Origin: Colletes latitarsis
Taxonomy: Eukaryota; Arthropoda; Insecta; Hymenoptera; Colletidae
NCBI RefSeq assembly: GCF_051014445.1
Contig: NC_135141.1
Coordinates: forward strand, 33,751,422 to 33,815,421
Reading direction: 5' to 3'
DNA length: 64,000 bases
The notes under the pieces were generated by a model that ran no database searches, was not told where the DNA came from, and worked only from the letters and a program-made list of their open reading frames with translations. Below are positions 1 through 12,254 of this stretch, in pieces. A program made the translations under genes and the position numbers. Positions within the stretch are counted from its first letter, which is position 1, and every line of letters starts with the position of its first letter.

Positions 1-3000
1 TATTCTAAAAACAGATTCTCTATACTCTGTATTGGAAAATTGTGTTCGATCCAGAAGTCCAGAGCATCCTGTAATATTTTACATTTGACCATATCCGTTT
101 CGTTTTCCATTTCACTTAAGAAAAACTTGATCACTTTTACAGCTTCGTTGATCACGTTATCTTGTCGAGAATGCGACACTTTCTTTTCGTAAAATGTTGC
201 ATTGCGATCCTGATCTGCTACGTCCTTCTTCGCGGCAGTAGTTACCGAATGAACTTCGCTAGATCCAGCTGCTTTCTCTTGTTTTTGAAGCTGGTTATCT
301 TTGAATATAATGTTTTCCATCCATTCCTCCAAATCAGAACTAATATCAGAATCGAAAGTATCCTCGAAAGCATCCAAAGGTGCATTCTCGCATTTCATAT
401 CTTTGCACAATTCTTCCGAACCGCCCTGGCAGTCAAATGTGTACAACTCTTCTTGTAATAATTGCAGACTGTTCAACGATCTGCTTGCAGGAATTTTCAT
501 CTTATTTTTAACAGCACAATCTTCGACGGAATCGATCAGATTCTTCTCTACTTGTTTGTTGAACAGTTCGGTATTGTTCTTGACGTGTCGAGTCGACGAA
601 GTCATCTTTTTTAAATCCGAATTCTCTGCAATCTTTTTCTCTGTCTTTTTGCATAAACTTTCGGACGATTTTATTTTCGCGCGAAACCGAAGGCTCAGCG
701 CGTGCAATATTTTTAATTGATAGGCGAAAGCGTCAGAAACATTATGCTGCAGCATAGCTATTTTCGAGCAAGCTTGATAATTTTCCAATTCGATACACTG
801 AAAATATACGTATTTAATCATTTCAATTCGATACCGTTTATGAGTTACGTAAAACGGTGCACCAACCTTCTCCATAATTCTTGAAGTATCGTACAAGCCA
901 TAGAAATATTCGAGCGCATAATTTAAAGTTAATTCACCGGGTGTTTTCTCAATAACGCTCAAAGGACAAATGGCACCTGCCAGAGGGGGCACGTCGTAAC
1001 TCAGATAAGAAATAATAGGGGCCGGAAGGTTCGGGACTTGACTAGGCACGTCTAAAGCTACGTGATTCATTAAATTTGGAATACGCGCGACTCTCTTTTT
1101 AAATAACACAAATTTGTCTTCGGCGTCGCGTGCATCTTTCGGAGGAAGGCGGCCTAGCTGTGCTCTTTTATTGTTACCCCAAGCTAAAACTGTACCTCCT
1201 AAAAGAGTGAACGGTTACAGAAAGCTCGAAGAAGACGAATACACGAATCGTATGAATTCTATACCTGAATGGATAGCAACCGTGTAATCGTATCCACAAG
1301 AAACATAGACGGTCTTAATTACTGAATTTATTCTTTCCTTAAATTCGTTACTTTCCGTCTGCCATGACTTCGATTCGCCGTTTAAGTTTCCATTTCTATT
1401 GTTCGCGGTAGAGTTCCTTCCTTCGGCATCTAATTCTTGTTCTTCGTCCCCTCGTCCATAGGCGTTGTGTCGCGGAGGTACTTGTGCGAAGATCGAAGTA
1501 GGATTGTAACACAATGGCGTGGGAATTCGCACCTCGTGTTTACTGCCATTGCCTATCTGACCATGCAAATTTCGTCCCCATGTATAAAGCGACCCGTCAT
1601 TCGTCACGAGAGCATTGTGGTGACAGCCAGTCGATATCTATCGCAAAAGACACGAAATGTATACACGTTAATACCAAAATATACAGTCATATATCCTTCA
1701 CTGACCTGCACTATATTTCCTTCTACCAAACTCGTATCCACCAGGGATGGTTTTAAATGTGTTTGATTCTCTTCGAGCGGTATGATATCGACATTCTTTA
1801 AACACATATGTAATTGTTTTCTTCTCGTGTCCTCGTTGGCTACCGACTTCGGTTGTGCATTTGTATTTTGTGCATTATTCTCCAAGGCCTCTTCGCCCAT
1901 TTCGTTCGTGCTCGCTTGATCCGTAACTTTCTCAAATTCGTCGATAGTTTCGAACTGCTTCGCAATAGCGGCTCGCTGTTCCCATATTCGATTCCTCTTT
2001 TGCGCTTGTGCTTGCCATCGAAGAACTTGTGGGCTAGCTCCCCACGTATATAATTTGTTAGTGTGACTAACGGCAAGCTAGAATAAATGCAGTGTATTAA
2101 CAAACACGGTTATCCAGCGGTTTAGTAAAACTCAGCTGCCATTCTTTCACGAGAAAACGGCACAGCGTGTTTACATCCCCATTTCCGTTGCAATCCGCTG
2201 ACTCACAGGTAACGGTCGAAAACTGTGACGAAGATCGGTGACAACCAATCACCGGAGTACAGCAACAATGGGGATGTAAACACGCTGTGCTTTCTTCTCG
2301 TGGAAGGACGATACATGTTAATTTTAAACCACGTAGCAGACGATTCTCGCTTACATTGTGGAAGTATCCAGTCGCGATGAGAGATATCTTCTCCGGTAAC
2401 AATACTTTCATTGGCACAGAACTCTTAACGTTACTCCCTATACCCAATTGTCCGAAAACGTTACAACCAAACGCATACACAATACCCTCCGTAGAGAGAG
2501 CTAACGTGTGTGCATGGCCGGCGCTAACGGAACGTATAAATGTACCAAGTAACGACGTAACTAGCGTGGGAGTATTCTTTTTGTCGGTATTACCATGGCC
2601 CAATTGACCATGGACACCCCAACCCCATGTAAAGACTCTCCCATCAGAAGTCAATGCAACAGAATGATATTGTCCAGCTACCGCGTCTACGATAATTTCT
2701 TGAGCCAAAGATATGATTAATTCGGGGCTTGAACATTGTAAAATCTTGCCCAGACCTAACTGGCCGAATTGATTCGACCCCCAGACATAAACGCCATTAC
2801 TGGTCACTGCTAAAGCGTGACAATGACCGCACGACACGCTGACAATTTCGAGTTCCATCATCCAAAAGAACGATATAGATTGAGCCGTGTCGTACCACAA
2901 TAGAGATGGACCAGTTCCTAATAACAATTTGAAACAAAAGTATAACGCATACAAATTACAAAAATGAATATATTAAACCCCATGGAAGACATTTTTTACC

Positions 3001-6000
3001 TAAACATCCTTGTACAGAACTTCCCCATGTATAAACGTTTCCGTTTCTGATAAGAACAACATGATAAAATCCGGCACATAATGGCCTTCTTTTGAAATGG
3101 ACAATAGAACTGGTATTGTTATGACTCTGTTTTAAAAGAAGATATAAATATACAATTTCCTGTTAAGACGAAATTCGAATTATATTAATATTAACCTACC
3201 TTCTTAAATTCTAATAATTCAACGTTACATGTAGTAGAAGGTTCTTGCTCTAAAATAGATTTCTTATGAATCAAAGTCAGTAAAATTAATAAAAAAGTTT
3301 CTATAATTTCTTCCACTAATGCGTCACCGTCCTCCTGCGTAAATAATAATAATACATATACAATAATACAATTCGTATCACAGAACAGATTATACTTACA
3401 TTTTCTAAGAGATCTAAAGAATCACATTGACTAGATTGAGAACTATGTGAAGTAGATCTATGGCGCAGTCTGCATTGTACTATCCTAGGTCTTATCACTG
3501 GATTTGTTGGATCATACAGTGTTACTAATCTCTAAACAAAATTTAACAAAACATGAAGTTGAACACGATTGTAATTGACGAATTAGAACAACGAGAACTT
3601 TACCTGAAGTACAAAAATTTGAGAGTCTTGGAGATTATCGAGAATAAATGATATATGTCTTCTAGCTAACTCAGGATTTACTAACATTGCTTGTATCAAA
3701 CTTGGTTCGCTTATACATATTAACAAACCGTCTAAAACAGAATAATTACTTAATGCATAAATCGCATTTTTTCGTTTAAAAAATAAATTATCATAAGTAT
3801 TATACGTTACATGATGTTGGATGGAAATTGTTTGTGCTGAAAGAATGTATTGTCTTCATGAGCACATCCAACATTTGTCCATAAAGACATTTTTGTGTAG
3901 CTAAATGATGTAAAACTTCCCATAGACACGTTTGTCCAGCAATATTAATTGCTAATAATTCATCGTAAAAAGAATTTGTAGATAGGAAATATCTGTAATT
4001 CAAATATTCCGTTAAAATCTATTGGACAGAATTCATATGATAATATAGTACAAAAAATTTCCAAATGCTTACAAAAACTCTTTATAAGTAATCCTAGATT
4101 TTTGAGGCGGTACTCTAAGCGTTATTTCAATAAACGCGAGTACACATAAATTAGAAAGATGAATTCTTGTTGTAACAGGCAGCTTACCAATTTCTGGAAA
4201 GACTAAAAATTGCGTGAGACATCTCAACACGTTCGCTGTATACCCAGCAGATGCATATTTTAACACGCTCTTCAATACTCTACACTAAAAAAAAAAAAAG
4301 AATAATTGCACAATTGTGTAAAAGTATAAACGACAGCTACTACACTTATTTCTTATTTTCTTTTAATACTGTATTTAATTACTTCAGATAGCTTATAACA
4401 AGTCACCGCGCGTGAAAATTGTTTATTTGACAAAAGTATGTCGCTGGCTTGTTCTAGCAACTGCTGTGCATTGATGCCAAATACTATAGCCAATTTTATC
4501 GCTTTCTCGGGTTCGTTATCTTTTAGTACTAATTCCATAAAAATTGATAACACCGACTTTCTGTAAAAATAAAATTATTTGCAATTTCTAATTGAAACTA
4601 TAGAACATGCATAAAACACAAACACCTACCTCAGAACAACTTTATACACTGAATGATTTGTAACGATTATACAAGTATCCACAGGTGGTAATTCAACTTC
4701 AATATCTTTTATTCCCTTTGGTAACGTGTATTTCTTTTTAATATCTTGAGAAAGTACCGTTGGTGCATTGTTTGTAAAATCAATAGCTCTGTACACAGCG
4801 CGTATCACTTCTTTACTATTTGCTAAAGAGAAGTGTCCAACAACACTCTCCGGATTAAATTTACAATTATCATTTGTACGAGTTTCGGATAATCTGTCTG
4901 ATATTATATATATTACACGCTGACTAGCGTCGGTAATAAAAAAAAAACGTTCGGTTAATAAAACATTTCTACAAGATTCGAACAATTTATGCACTGATAA
5001 AGGTATAGTAGAAAAATCAGGTCCATGTACCTGCAATTACGCAGCTGTTTAAAAAACGATATGTGTTATTTAATATGGTAAAAGAAATGAAGAAATATTT
5101 TCTCACGGTTATATGATTTGTAATAGAATGATAACACGTATACAATTGTTGACCTTTTCTATCAGACTGTGACACGAGAAATGTGTCTTTTGATATTGGT
5201 TCAGGTGTTACTTGATTCTGATTCACTTCCATGGACAAGTCTAAATTAACTGTTGCTATGCGAGTATTTCGATTGCCCGTGATATCTGTAAAAACAAAAG
5301 TTGATCCACTTCAGGTTTTATTGCAGAGTTTACTTGTAATATCGTTTTGCATTGTACGCATACAAACCATTACATTTCAAATTTTCACTTAAAGTTTGAC
5401 TTTTCGTTTCAATTAACTTTTGTCTAAGTATAGCAAGTTTCCCCTCGGACAACTGTTTGAGCCCTTGCAATCTCGATCTGGTAGAAGCAAATGTTTTTGT
5501 ATTATCGTAGATGTTATCGCTTGTATGTAACGAATTGTTATAGGCTTCTCCATTTTCCAAATGATGCAAACAACTGTAGGTGTGCTGCACTAAAAGCAAT
5601 CTCCACTGCTGCTTTGATTGACTCGTTATTAACAGAGAGACGCTGTTATTACTCTCGTTGCAACAAATATGCAAATTGGCAATATTCCCATTGACACGAG
5701 CAACGATTGTTTGATGACCACTTTCAAGATTTATAAATATGATCTCCCCATATTCGGTTCCGATGATACCAACTTCGGTTGACGTTGCTGTATTTTGCCA
5801 CCATATTATCGCAGTGGGTCTAAAAATGTTAAATACCTGTTATAACCACAGAGTACGTCTGTCTTATACTTGGTTAAATATTCAATTAAAATATGTACTT
5901 TGAATGAGAGGACTGCAAATTAATAGAAGGGAAAGATGTTATATCATTGCAAGTCCATCTTTGGTCTACCTCCCAGTTTTCATCTACCAAGCACAAAGCA

Positions 6001-6323
6001 GGAATGATGTATACCGATCCGTCTATGCTTGTAGCAAGTAACCATGATCCGGTTGAATGAAAACATAAAGCTGAGATTTGCTTGTGATTTCCTTGGAACC
6101 AAGGGATCCTTTTAATGATCGGCGCGCACACAGAGTCTTTTACGTAGTAAAAAAAAATTTCCGCATTTCCAGTTGTGAATGCCAAAAATAATTTGTTTCC
6201 ATGTTCGCATTGAGCGCTATATTGTATTTCTGTAGCCTTAATCAAACATTGCAGCTTAAACAAATTCTCTCCGGTGAAACTTGTCATTGGCTGATAGCCT
6301 TCTGTGCCAATTTCTGCGAGCAT
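1..6323 (-). CDS. WD40-like plus RCC1-repeat protein, Claret-like candidate (3' end outside window)
   Basis: The start is the ATG at 6323-6321, with an in-frame stop upstream. By-eye exons are 6323-5899, 5819-5368, 5285-5107, 5030-4630, 4560-4383, 4284-4073, 3992-3811, 3731-3604, 3531-3400, 3334-3200, 3126-3000, 2917-2355, 2077-1706, 1637-1265 and 1198-1. Phases agree; the ends at 5368 and 4383 are the least certain. About 1,685 codons are visible and the frame is still open at base 1. The N-terminus (about residues 1-300) has WD40-like strands such as HSTGSWLLATSIDGSVYI. A helical middle follows, then RCC1 repeats (GHCHALAVTSNGVYVWGSNQ, GNVYTWGSSVQG, GSLYTWGRNLHGQIGNG, GTVLAWGNNKRAQLG), then an acidic and lysine-rich tail. 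RCC1 propellers often act as GTPase exchange factors or scaffolds. The size and RCC1 content recall insect Claret, a putative Rab GEF of pigment granules. That name is inference; the RCC1 repeats are seen directly. Confidence 0.8.
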
Positions 6324-7439
6324 TATATTTAAGGCTACCAATTGATCTTAACACTTCCTGAAAAACAGAATATCATACTAACATTACACATACCAATAAA
6401 ATAATATTACACTGAACACTCATAATATTAAATTTTAAGTTTATAGACATTCTTACAAAACGTCTGCTATATTAATACGATCCTGACGCTAAACTATTGT
6501 AAAAGTACATTAGAAATTACCACGAAATATAAATATTCGGATCGATAAAATTATTAGAGCTTTAAATACGGTTCGTAAATTATTTGCACGAATTCGCAGA
6601 GAAATTGTGATAAATTTACGTACAAGTCGACACACGTTGTTCACTACTTGCTCTTACGATCGCGTAACATAGCGATTAAAATATTTAGCAGGATATTGCG
6701 TGCTGCTGCACCTGTGTTTATGTACTTGAAAAATAATATAACTGACGGGAAGAACGGAGCTTCGCGTCTTGAGAAATTCTTGTTGTGCTAAAAATAAATT
6801 ATTGCAAAAGAAACCTAGACCAAATGTCGCATCGCACATTACGCCTGAACGTGATATTCCTTTGTGCAGGATAAACCAAGTGAATAAATCATTCACTGTG
6901 CATTACATTTTTGCAATAACACCGCCGTCAAATTTCCAAACGTCAGACATCAAAGATTAGATTACAAATCGCTGTCAGCATAACCATAATAAGAAACATA
7001 AAGTCACCAGCTTACAAATTGGTTTTTAACACTGTACTAGTAAATACATTTGTATTTATTATTTTCCCCATAAATTTAGTTGGTATTATATCCAATGCAT
7101 TATTGTTGAAGCAGAGACGCCAGATTCAGTTAAGAGACTCTTGAAGGAGAGCAGTCAGTTTACCTTTGTCGACTTTTCGAAACACTATCTGTCATCACCT
7201 GTGTTTATATGCTTTTCGAAAATGTGAAAGTGAAAAGTGCTAGTGACCGTGCTGTGAAGTGTTTTCGGGGTAAGAAGCGGGTGCACTGACCGGGCCGTCC
7301 CATCAGCTGATTTTTATTCGGGTCTTCGACCTTCCCGTGATCGACAGGGATGCACTAACCGGCCCTATTGCACCATCCGACATTTTTGCAAAGGAAATTG
7401 TTGTTCAAAATCGTCTCAGCTACCCCACATTTTTGGTTC
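6324..7439. other. Intergenic region upstream of the RCC1-protein gene
   Basis: AT-rich DNA that should contain the promoter and 5' UTR of the minus-strand RCC1 gene starting at 6323. The only coding-like signal is a possible 33-codon two-exon reading frame on the minus strand (6950-6907 joined to 6711-6654), reported as a finding. From about 7110 the sequence becomes less AT-rich, with a twice-occurring TGCACTRACCGG motif near 7280 and 7350. This leads into the repeat element that starts near 7440. No conserved gene is recognised. Confidence 0.5.
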
Positions 7440-7930
7440 TTACACCATTTACGGGACATGTACTAAAGCTTTGTATAATGTAAATCTATGACAATAAATG
7501 ATATAATTTCAAAGAATTCTATGTGTTTTCATCATTTTTACCTTTCCTTTCCTCTCCCCCTGATTCCGTTAGCTATAAGATATATGCTACCTCTTTGCAA
7601 GGCCGCCAGCATTTTGGAAATGTTCCGGACACTTTAGAAATCCGGATGGTAAAACGCCCAAGTTTGTCGTGGAATAGTTCGTTATTTGCAACGATAGATG
7701 GCGCTTATTTTTCGACCTCAAACCCTCTGGTGCTAAAAAGCCCAAGCTTGTCGAGAAATCCATCTAGCGTGGGCAATACGAACTATTCCACGACAAACTT
7801 GGGCGTTTTAGCACCAGAGGGTTTGAAGTCGAAAAATAAGTTCCATCTATCGTTGTAAATAACGAACTATTTCACGAGAAATTTGGGCGTTTTACCATCC
7901 AGATTTCTAAATCTTATAGCTAAGGGAGTC
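7440..7930. repeat. Compact modular inverted-repeat element
   Basis: Two arms facing a centre near 7760 carry the same string (CCCAAGTTTGTCGTGGAATA on the left, its reverse complement on the right). Each arm also has CCTCTGGTGCTAAAA, a TTTTTCGACCTCAAACCC-type block and GATAGATGGCGCTTATTTTT, with some mismatches. The outer parts are GATATAATTTCAAAGAATTC at about 7500 and CCAGCATTTTGGAAATGTTC at about 7608. The same pieces recur at 60.76-60.96 kb, 62.16-62.38 kb and, inverted, at 62.93-63.09 kb. No protein is encoded and no terminal target duplication was identified. It is best read as a non-autonomous foldback or MITE-like element. Confidence 0.8.
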
Positions 7931-8567
7931 AGATTCGATAAAAGTTATGCAAGTTACTAATTACATATAATAATTACGATGTTATAGGGAAAGAGTCGAT
8001 ATGAGAAAATATGTAAAAATACCAAATAAGAAATACAGCGGACTAATGAACGTCTATTAAAAAATTATGATGTTTTATTTGCACTTTACAGTCATTTGCC
8101 TTTTAACTGAAAAAAGTGTAAAACTCTATCTTATCTTATCATTTACAATTTTATTTTCATTTTTTTATGAAAATAAAACTGTAATAAATTCTTATAGCAT
8201 CTTTGTTTTCTATCTCGCACGGATTTTATTTTTTTACCACTGTATACTGTACTCAAATGTTGATTACTGCTATCGAATTCGATTTAAAATAATTTTAATT
8301 ACGTATCCTTCAATGGCAATCATTCTCTTTTAATATTTCACTTGAAAATTTAGTTAAACATTTAAACAAATGTACAAATTAACGTATGCACATTTATAAC
8401 AGATATATTATCATTGGCTTCTACAATCTTATCGTATGATAGAGAACATAACCTGAAACGAGTAACGGCAATTCGGCGAATTGAAAGTTCGATTTGAATT
8501 CGTCTCGCAACGCAGAAAAGTTAAATTTATTATCTTATATTTAAAAATAATTTAAGTGGACGTCAAA
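7931..8567. other. AT-rich intergenic DNA upstream of CCS
   Basis: Highly AT-rich with homopolymer runs and no conserved reading frame. The plus-strand frame at 8067-8333 is low-complexity Phe/Tyr/Leu/Ile-rich and looks like chance. The last 100 bases should hold the promoter and short 5' UTR of the copper-chaperone gene whose ATG is at 8568. Confidence 0.5.
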
Positions 8568-9782
8568 ATGACTACAGCAAAGGTAATTTAGGAAAGTAAA
8601 TAGAATAATGCTTCGATAAATAATAATTTGTATGTATTTTATAATTTTAGATCGAATTTGCAGTGAACATGACTTGTCAAAAATGCGTTGATGCAGTGCG
8701 TAATAGTTTGACCGGTGTAAATGGAATTGAAAACATTGATATATCATTGGAAAAGGGAAATGTTGTGATCGAAACAAATTTACCATATTCTATACTTCAA
8801 GAAAAAATTGAACAATCTGGAAGGAAAGCCGTTTTAAAAGGATATGGAGGTAAAAAACAACAACGTTTAATGGAACATAAAATGTCAATGTAATAATGTT
8901 TTTCACAATGTAAAGTTTTATGATTATTTGTGTTATAGATCATTCTAGTGCTGTAGCAATGTTAGGTGGAAATTCTGGCTATAGTATAAATAATAAGATA
9001 ATGGGGGTAATAAGATTTGCACAAACTCCTAATGGTTGTGTTATAGATGGTACAGTTGATGGTTTAAGTCCAGGAGAACACGGTATGCACATACACGAAT
9101 GCGGTGATATTTCCAAAGGCTGTGACAAGTAAATACAGACGAGCATATCTACTCATATTTTCTACAATTTTTTACTCTTAACTACTTTTACATTTTACTT
9201 TTAGCGTTGGAGAACATTTCAATCCAAATAATACAGTACATGGTGGACCTGACGATGATGTACATAAACGGGTAAAAATTAAAGCTCTTATTATTAATAT
9301 AAATATAAAACGTATCGTTGATTAATATATAAAAAAATATTCATTATTTATAGCATGTGGGAGATCTTGGAAATATAACCGTAAATAACTTTGGTAGAGC
9401 TACTTTTAGAAGAACGGACAAACTCATAGAAGTACCTGATATAATTGGAAGATCTTTAGTTATAACAGAAAGTCCAGATGATTTGGGGAAAGGAAATTGT
9501 CCAGAATCTAAAATACATGGGAATAGTGGAAATAGGTAAAAATTTCCATTATATTCATAGGATTAATGTAATTGTGCCTAGCTTACAGTATTTTAAGTTT
9601 GTTTAAAATATTTTAGAGTGGCTTGTGGTATTATTGCTCGTTCATCTAGTTTGTTTCAAAATACAAAAAAAATTTGCGCTTGCGACGGACTTACCCTGTG
9701 GGACGAAAGGGAGAAAGTACTTTCAAATAAACAGGAGTCTAGTGATTATTCTAGAGCAAGTAATACATGTATTGCATTTTAA
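8568..9782 (+). CDS. Ccs: Copper chaperone for superoxide dismutase
   Basis: CCS delivers copper to Cu/Zn superoxide dismutase in the cytosol and catalyses its disulfide. Exons are 8568-8582, 8651-8849, 8939-9128, 9205-9271, 9354-9535 and 9617-9782, totalling 819 nt and 272 residues, close to the usual animal length. Domain 1 (about residues 1-70) is an Atx1-like metal-binding fold with the MTCQKC copper motif. Domain 2 (about 75-225) is SOD-like, with GEHGMHIHECGD, EHFNP, HGGPDDD, KRHVGDLGN and DDLGKG. Domain 3 has the CxC motif (ICACDG) used for copper transfer. The SOD copper ligand equivalent to His120 is replaced by Thr in SLVITES, as expected for a chaperone rather than an active dismutase. 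Poly(A) signals such as AATAAA near 10232 lie downstream. The identity is secure. Confidence 0.96.
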
Positions 9783-10709
9783 ATCTTTTAGTAACTTTAC
9801 ACTATGATAGAAAATATAACGGTCTAGTCATATTTATACAGTTTGATGATTTATGTTTTATTGCATGTTTTCTACAAATGTATATTGTAATTATTTGTTT
9901 ATTTAAAAAAAAAAGAAAATAGTAACAGATCTTATTTGGTTATATATAATTTATGAATTACATTTCGTTTACAATGTATGAAACAATTTATTTACATAAT
10001 TAATCCTTTTTAATGAAACCTTGCATTTTCTCCTTTTTCAGCAAAATTGTAAATAATATCAAGAAAACACATTGAATTTCAAAAAATGAAACACATGAAT
10101 CATTCCAGTAAAGTATTGTATGTATACTATAGATACATTATTAGATACTTTACATCGTTTAAGAATTTACATTGGGCTTTAGTTTACCTATTTTTACAAT
10201 ATGTTATTATATTTTTATATGGTTGTAAAAATAAAGAGTTGTTAATGTAATAATCTATTATTATATAACTTATCAAAAACTTACATCAGTTATACGTAAA
10301 ATATTTAAAAGAAAATGAAACTTTGGGCAAAGAAATTACAAAAGAGAAGACTGAAGTTGTTTTTAGATGTAATTTATTTATCATAATATTATCTATTAAT
10401 CACAATAATTGTCAGATCTCAGTGTAAACAATTGTCCAAAATAATGCAAACATTTAAAAAACGTATATGGATTAATAAAGCTATAGTGTAATATATTGAT
10501 GTAAATATATATACATATATATGTATAATTTCTTTATAGATGATTCATATAAATCTTTTAACTATAAATAAATAATGTAATGTATAAATAATAATTCTAA
10601 CCACTGATGTAAAAAATGTCTAAAACCATTCAGAAAATATTTCACTGTCCATTCAAATTATCTAACTAATTTTAATACATAATTAATATTGTATTTACGT
10701 TATTATTTT
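9783..10709. other. AT-rich 3' UTR and intergenic DNA between CCS and the pogo remnant
   Basis: Very AT-rich, with short homopolymers and no conserved open frame on either strand. The proximal part is probably the CCS 3' UTR. An ATATATACATATATATGT tract lies near 10505. Nothing else is recognised. Confidence 0.5.
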
Positions 10710-11417
10710 TTAAAACACTTTTTTACTTTTTCCAATTATCAAAACTGGAAGTTGATGGCATCCAGTAGTATTTCCACAGAGAAGCGTGGTAACATGATCT
10801 TTGCTAATTTTGCAACTTGGTACTGCTCTTTCGTGCCGGGAAGCTGAAGTTTTCTGTGACAATGCTTTACACGATATACTTGTTTCATCGATGTTACATG
10901 TATTTTGTAACGCGCAACCCTTCTCAATTAAAAATTTATGAAGGTCTGTGGTTAAGCTTTCAGTAGCAATGTTGCTTGTTGAAAGTTTCTCCCCTGAGAC
11001 ATTTAATTCTCTGATACCGTGCCGTGACTTGAATTTTTCTAACCAACCACTGCTTGCTTTAAAGTTTGGATTTCCTTTTAGTTTTTCATTGAATTCTAAT
11101 GCCTTTTCACACAGAATGGGCCCAGATATTGGCACGCCTTTCTCTCGATTTTGCAGAAACCATTGAAACACAGCATCGTCTACATTTTTATTCTTTGGCA
11201 CCATTAAACTTTTTCTATTGGTAGAAACATCTAAAGAATCCGCCTGAAGTAAATAATTTTCAATGGCACATTTCTGATTTTTAATGCCAGTGATCGTAGC
11301 TTTCCCGATGCCATATATTTTGGCTAATTTTGCGGCACTCTCGCCATTTTCCAACTTTTGAATTATCTCGTGTTTTGTTTTTATACTCAACACTACACGT
11401 TTCCGTTTCGACGCCAT
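10710..11417 (-). CDS. Truncated pogo/Tigger-type transposase (CENP-B/jerky-like)
   Basis: A single uninterrupted frame of 235 codons starts MASKRKRVVLSIKTKHEII. Residues 1-50 look like the N-terminal psq/CENP-B helix-turn-helix (KLENGESAAKLAKIYGIGKA). Residues about 75-140 match the second CENP-B-type helix-turn-helix (KNVDDAVFQWFLQNREKGVP, then SGWLEKFKSRHGI). The catalytic DDE domain begins at about residue 172 (NIDETSISCKAL, which carries the first Asp) and continues to LPVLIIGKSKKVF. It then stops, so the rest of the DDE domain, including the later acidic residues, is absent. It cannot be a complete transposase. It is either an old fragment or a domesticated DNA-binding protein. No terminal repeats were found around it. 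Confidence 0.75.
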   Translation of the reverse strand: MASKRKRVVLSIKTKHEIIQKLENGESAAKLAKIYGIGKATITGIKNQKCAIENYLLQADSLDVSTNRKSLMVPKNKNVDDAVFQWFLQNREKGVPISGPILCEKALEFNEKLKGNPNFKASSGWLEKFKSRHGIRELNVSGEKLSTSNIATESLTTDLHKFLIEKGCALQNTCNIDETSISCKALSQKTSASRHERAVPSCKISKDHVTTLLCGNTTGCHQLPVLIIGKSKKVF

Positions 11418-12254
11418 TATTGTTGCAAGTGGGCAAGTGGGCAGGTCAAATATGAGGAAATCTTTCAGGCGATATAACGAATGTATTTAACACTAATTTG
11501 ACACATATTGTAATGTAATTCTCCAACTTTTGTACACTTTTCTAAATTTATCAACTCACACACTTATTCTTTATTCTTTTCTGCTATACATGTACAGTCA
11601 GTCACAGCCAGAATTGTACACTACACGATAAAAAGATATTTGACTCGACAACGAAGTTCAAAAATGATTTGGAAACAGATAATATATGATGAATATATTT
11701 TTATCTATTCTTTGGTAATATCAAATGAAATGAAATTTCTCAAACATGAAAAAGATAATGTTGATACGATTCAGTCTGGAAAACATCTCGCAGCTAAAGT
11801 CATACGTCTGCGGGAAATTGTTTAAAAGTTTTTCTTATATTATCGAATTTCTAAATAAAAATGGAGATTTTGGGAACCGTAATATTTTTTCCCTCTCAAA
11901 TTTCATGTAGACAACGTCTTGTCCGATCATTTGAATTCTGTGTCTAGCGATTGAACGGATCTCTCGAAAAGTAATTATGTTTTACGGGTAAAAAAACGAC
12001 ATATTTTAATACGGTTTGCTTTGACGTTTTAGTATCGGTAAAATTTGCAAATCTTTACTATTTTCTAATTTGGCGGTATCAAAGCGCCATCTTACGAATT
12101 GTTATAAGTTTATCAGATTTGTGTATGTTGAGGGGAGGGTGTTCACCAGTATTCGCTTTTACTTGCTTTTCTGACAGTAGTGTTAGGAAAGAAAAGAACG
12201 GCTTGTGGACGTTATTTTTGCATTCGTTAACACGCTGTTGATTCGGTCCTCATC
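11418..12254. other. Intergenic region upstream of SMNDC1
   Basis: Contains the presumed promoter of the truncated pogo-like frame (minus) and of SMNDC1 (plus). A short plus-strand frame at 11640-11825 has no recognisable motif and is not called. No repeat pair was noticed here. Confidence 0.4.

Noticed and set aside
162..720. Plus-strand open frames at the left edge
   Set aside because: The opposite strand is one continuous frame (1198 to 1) continuing the RCC1 protein in phase from the exon ending at 1265. The plus-strand frames are its shadows.
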